The translations under genes were made by a program, and so were the position numbers. A DNA stretch of 64,000 nt from Candidatus Borrarchaeum weybense (lineage in GTDB: Archaea > Asgardarchaeota > Sifarchaeia > Borrarchaeales > Borrarchaeaceae). The stretch is taken from NCBI GenBank assembly GCA_019057385.1, contig JAHQJS010000007.1, forward strand, positions 773,685 through 837,684, read 5' to 3'. The notes under the pieces were generated by a model. That model saw only the letters and a list, made by a program, of their open reading frames with translations. It made no database searches and was not told the DNA's origin. Positions within the stretch are counted from its first letter, which is position 1, and every line of letters begins with the position of its first letter. Of this stretch, positions 63,815 to 64,000 are shown in pieces.

Positions 63815-63862
63815 TTATGTTAAAATTTTCAACTTCTCCAATAATATAGTACTTTCTTCTTC
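63815..63862 (-). pseudogene. Tail of a third copy of the unknown family
   Basis: The minus strand gives EEESTILLEKLKILT and stop (63815-63817). Copies A and B end LLEQLKIFI and LLEKFKIFK. The TnpB right end GTGAACTACC begins at 63863, so the element has cut or replaced the rest of this copy. Confidence 0.7.
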
Positions 63863-63867
63863 GTGAA

Positions 63868-64000
63868 CTACCGCCCAACAAGTTGGGTGGCTTCTGCCTT
63901 CACGGATTTTTGAGCTGTCTCTACGAGAGAAAGCAAGAACCCGCTCATCGACAGTTCGGGGTGGTCCACAGCACCCCCCGTTCCTTCGCAGAGGAACACT
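63868..64000 (-). CDS. tnpB: TnpB C-terminal part (element continues beyond the window)
   Basis: Forty-three codons end at TAG 63868-63870 and overlap the hairpin CCGCCCAAC/GTTGGGTGG. The protein reads VFLCEGTGGAVDHPEL, then SMSGFLLSLVETAQKSVKA and EATQLVGR, the kind of tail seen in IS1341-type TnpB. GTAGTTCAC follows, as in the element at 37.9-39.2 kb. The frame runs off the edge of the window. Confidence 0.7.
   Translation of the reverse strand, partial: VFLCEGTGGAVDHPELSMSGFLLSLVETAQKSVKAEATQLVGR

Overview
The window is AT-rich archaeal chromosome. Archaeal markers are the proteasome alpha subunit, threonyl-tRNA synthetase of the archaeal type with its own N-terminal editing domain, archaeal serine hydroxymethyltransferase, LysX, TATA-type promoters, and GGTGA/GAGG ribosome binding sites with frequent TTG or GTG starts. 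Roadblock/LC7-type small domains (40.6 kb and, as a tandem, 8.5-9.3 kb), long coiled-coil proteins and anaerobic acyl-CoA/ETF/HdrA metabolism fit an Asgard (Promethearchaeota) lineage. No unambiguous eukaryotic signature protein such as actin, ESCRT or a small GTPase is present, so that placement is an inference.

Layout. 0-5.3 kb: 3' end of glyA, a secreted GH114-like protein, a translationally coupled two-gene membrane/Rossmann system of unknown function, and a decayed second GH114 copy. 5.3-9.3 kb: tungsten aldehyde ferredoxin oxidoreductase, psmA and a tandem roadblock-like protein. 9.4-12.8 kb: an Fe-alcohol dehydrogenase remnant, an M20 (YgeY-like) hydrolase, then a scrap zone with a TnpB tail and the tail of a second M20 gene, and a wHTH regulator with palindromic operators. 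12.8-20.6 kb: isopropylmalate/citramalate synthase, ATP-type PEP carboxykinase, LysX and two paralogous Fe-alcohol dehydrogenases. 20.6-23.5 kb: a Cys-rich HxlR regulator divergent from a Zn/Mn ABC transporter (znuACB-like). 23.6-26.2 kb: small membrane genes, two of which carry the same TTTAGG-type operator over the presumed transcription start. 27-35.6 kb: unknown proteins, two tandem AAA+-wHTH ATPases preceded by a 9-bp-phased TTCGAA array, two tandem CinA-like proteins and a large coiled-coil protein. 35.8-40.5 kb: thrS, an IS1341-type TnpB element and a radical SAM enzyme of the MSMEG_0568 type.

40.6-62.2 kb is dominated by anaerobic redox metabolism: two FAD-oxidase/CCG iron-sulfur pairs, PorAB, an HdrA-MvhD fusion, EtfBA and two acyl-CoA dehydrogenases. 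Together these suggest oxidation of acyl-CoA via ETF, with electrons passed to iron-sulfur oxidoreductases, and 2-oxoacid cleavage to acyl-CoA and reduced ferredoxin. In two of the redox proteins a set of cluster-binding cysteines has been lost. Interspersed are two HEAT-repeat paralogs sharing a 113-bp identical block, an ArsR regulator and a GcvH-like lipoyl protein whose stop codon lies at the edge of a TnpB element.

The right edge has a tandem family of unknown proteins (two copies plus the tail of a third cut by a TnpB element). The window is rich in decayed genes: remnants of GH114, Fe-ADH, M20 and the 62-64 kb family, a TnpB scrap, a TnpB gene interrupted by a stop codon, and several solo TnpB-element ends. 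No tRNA, rRNA or CRISPR array was seen.
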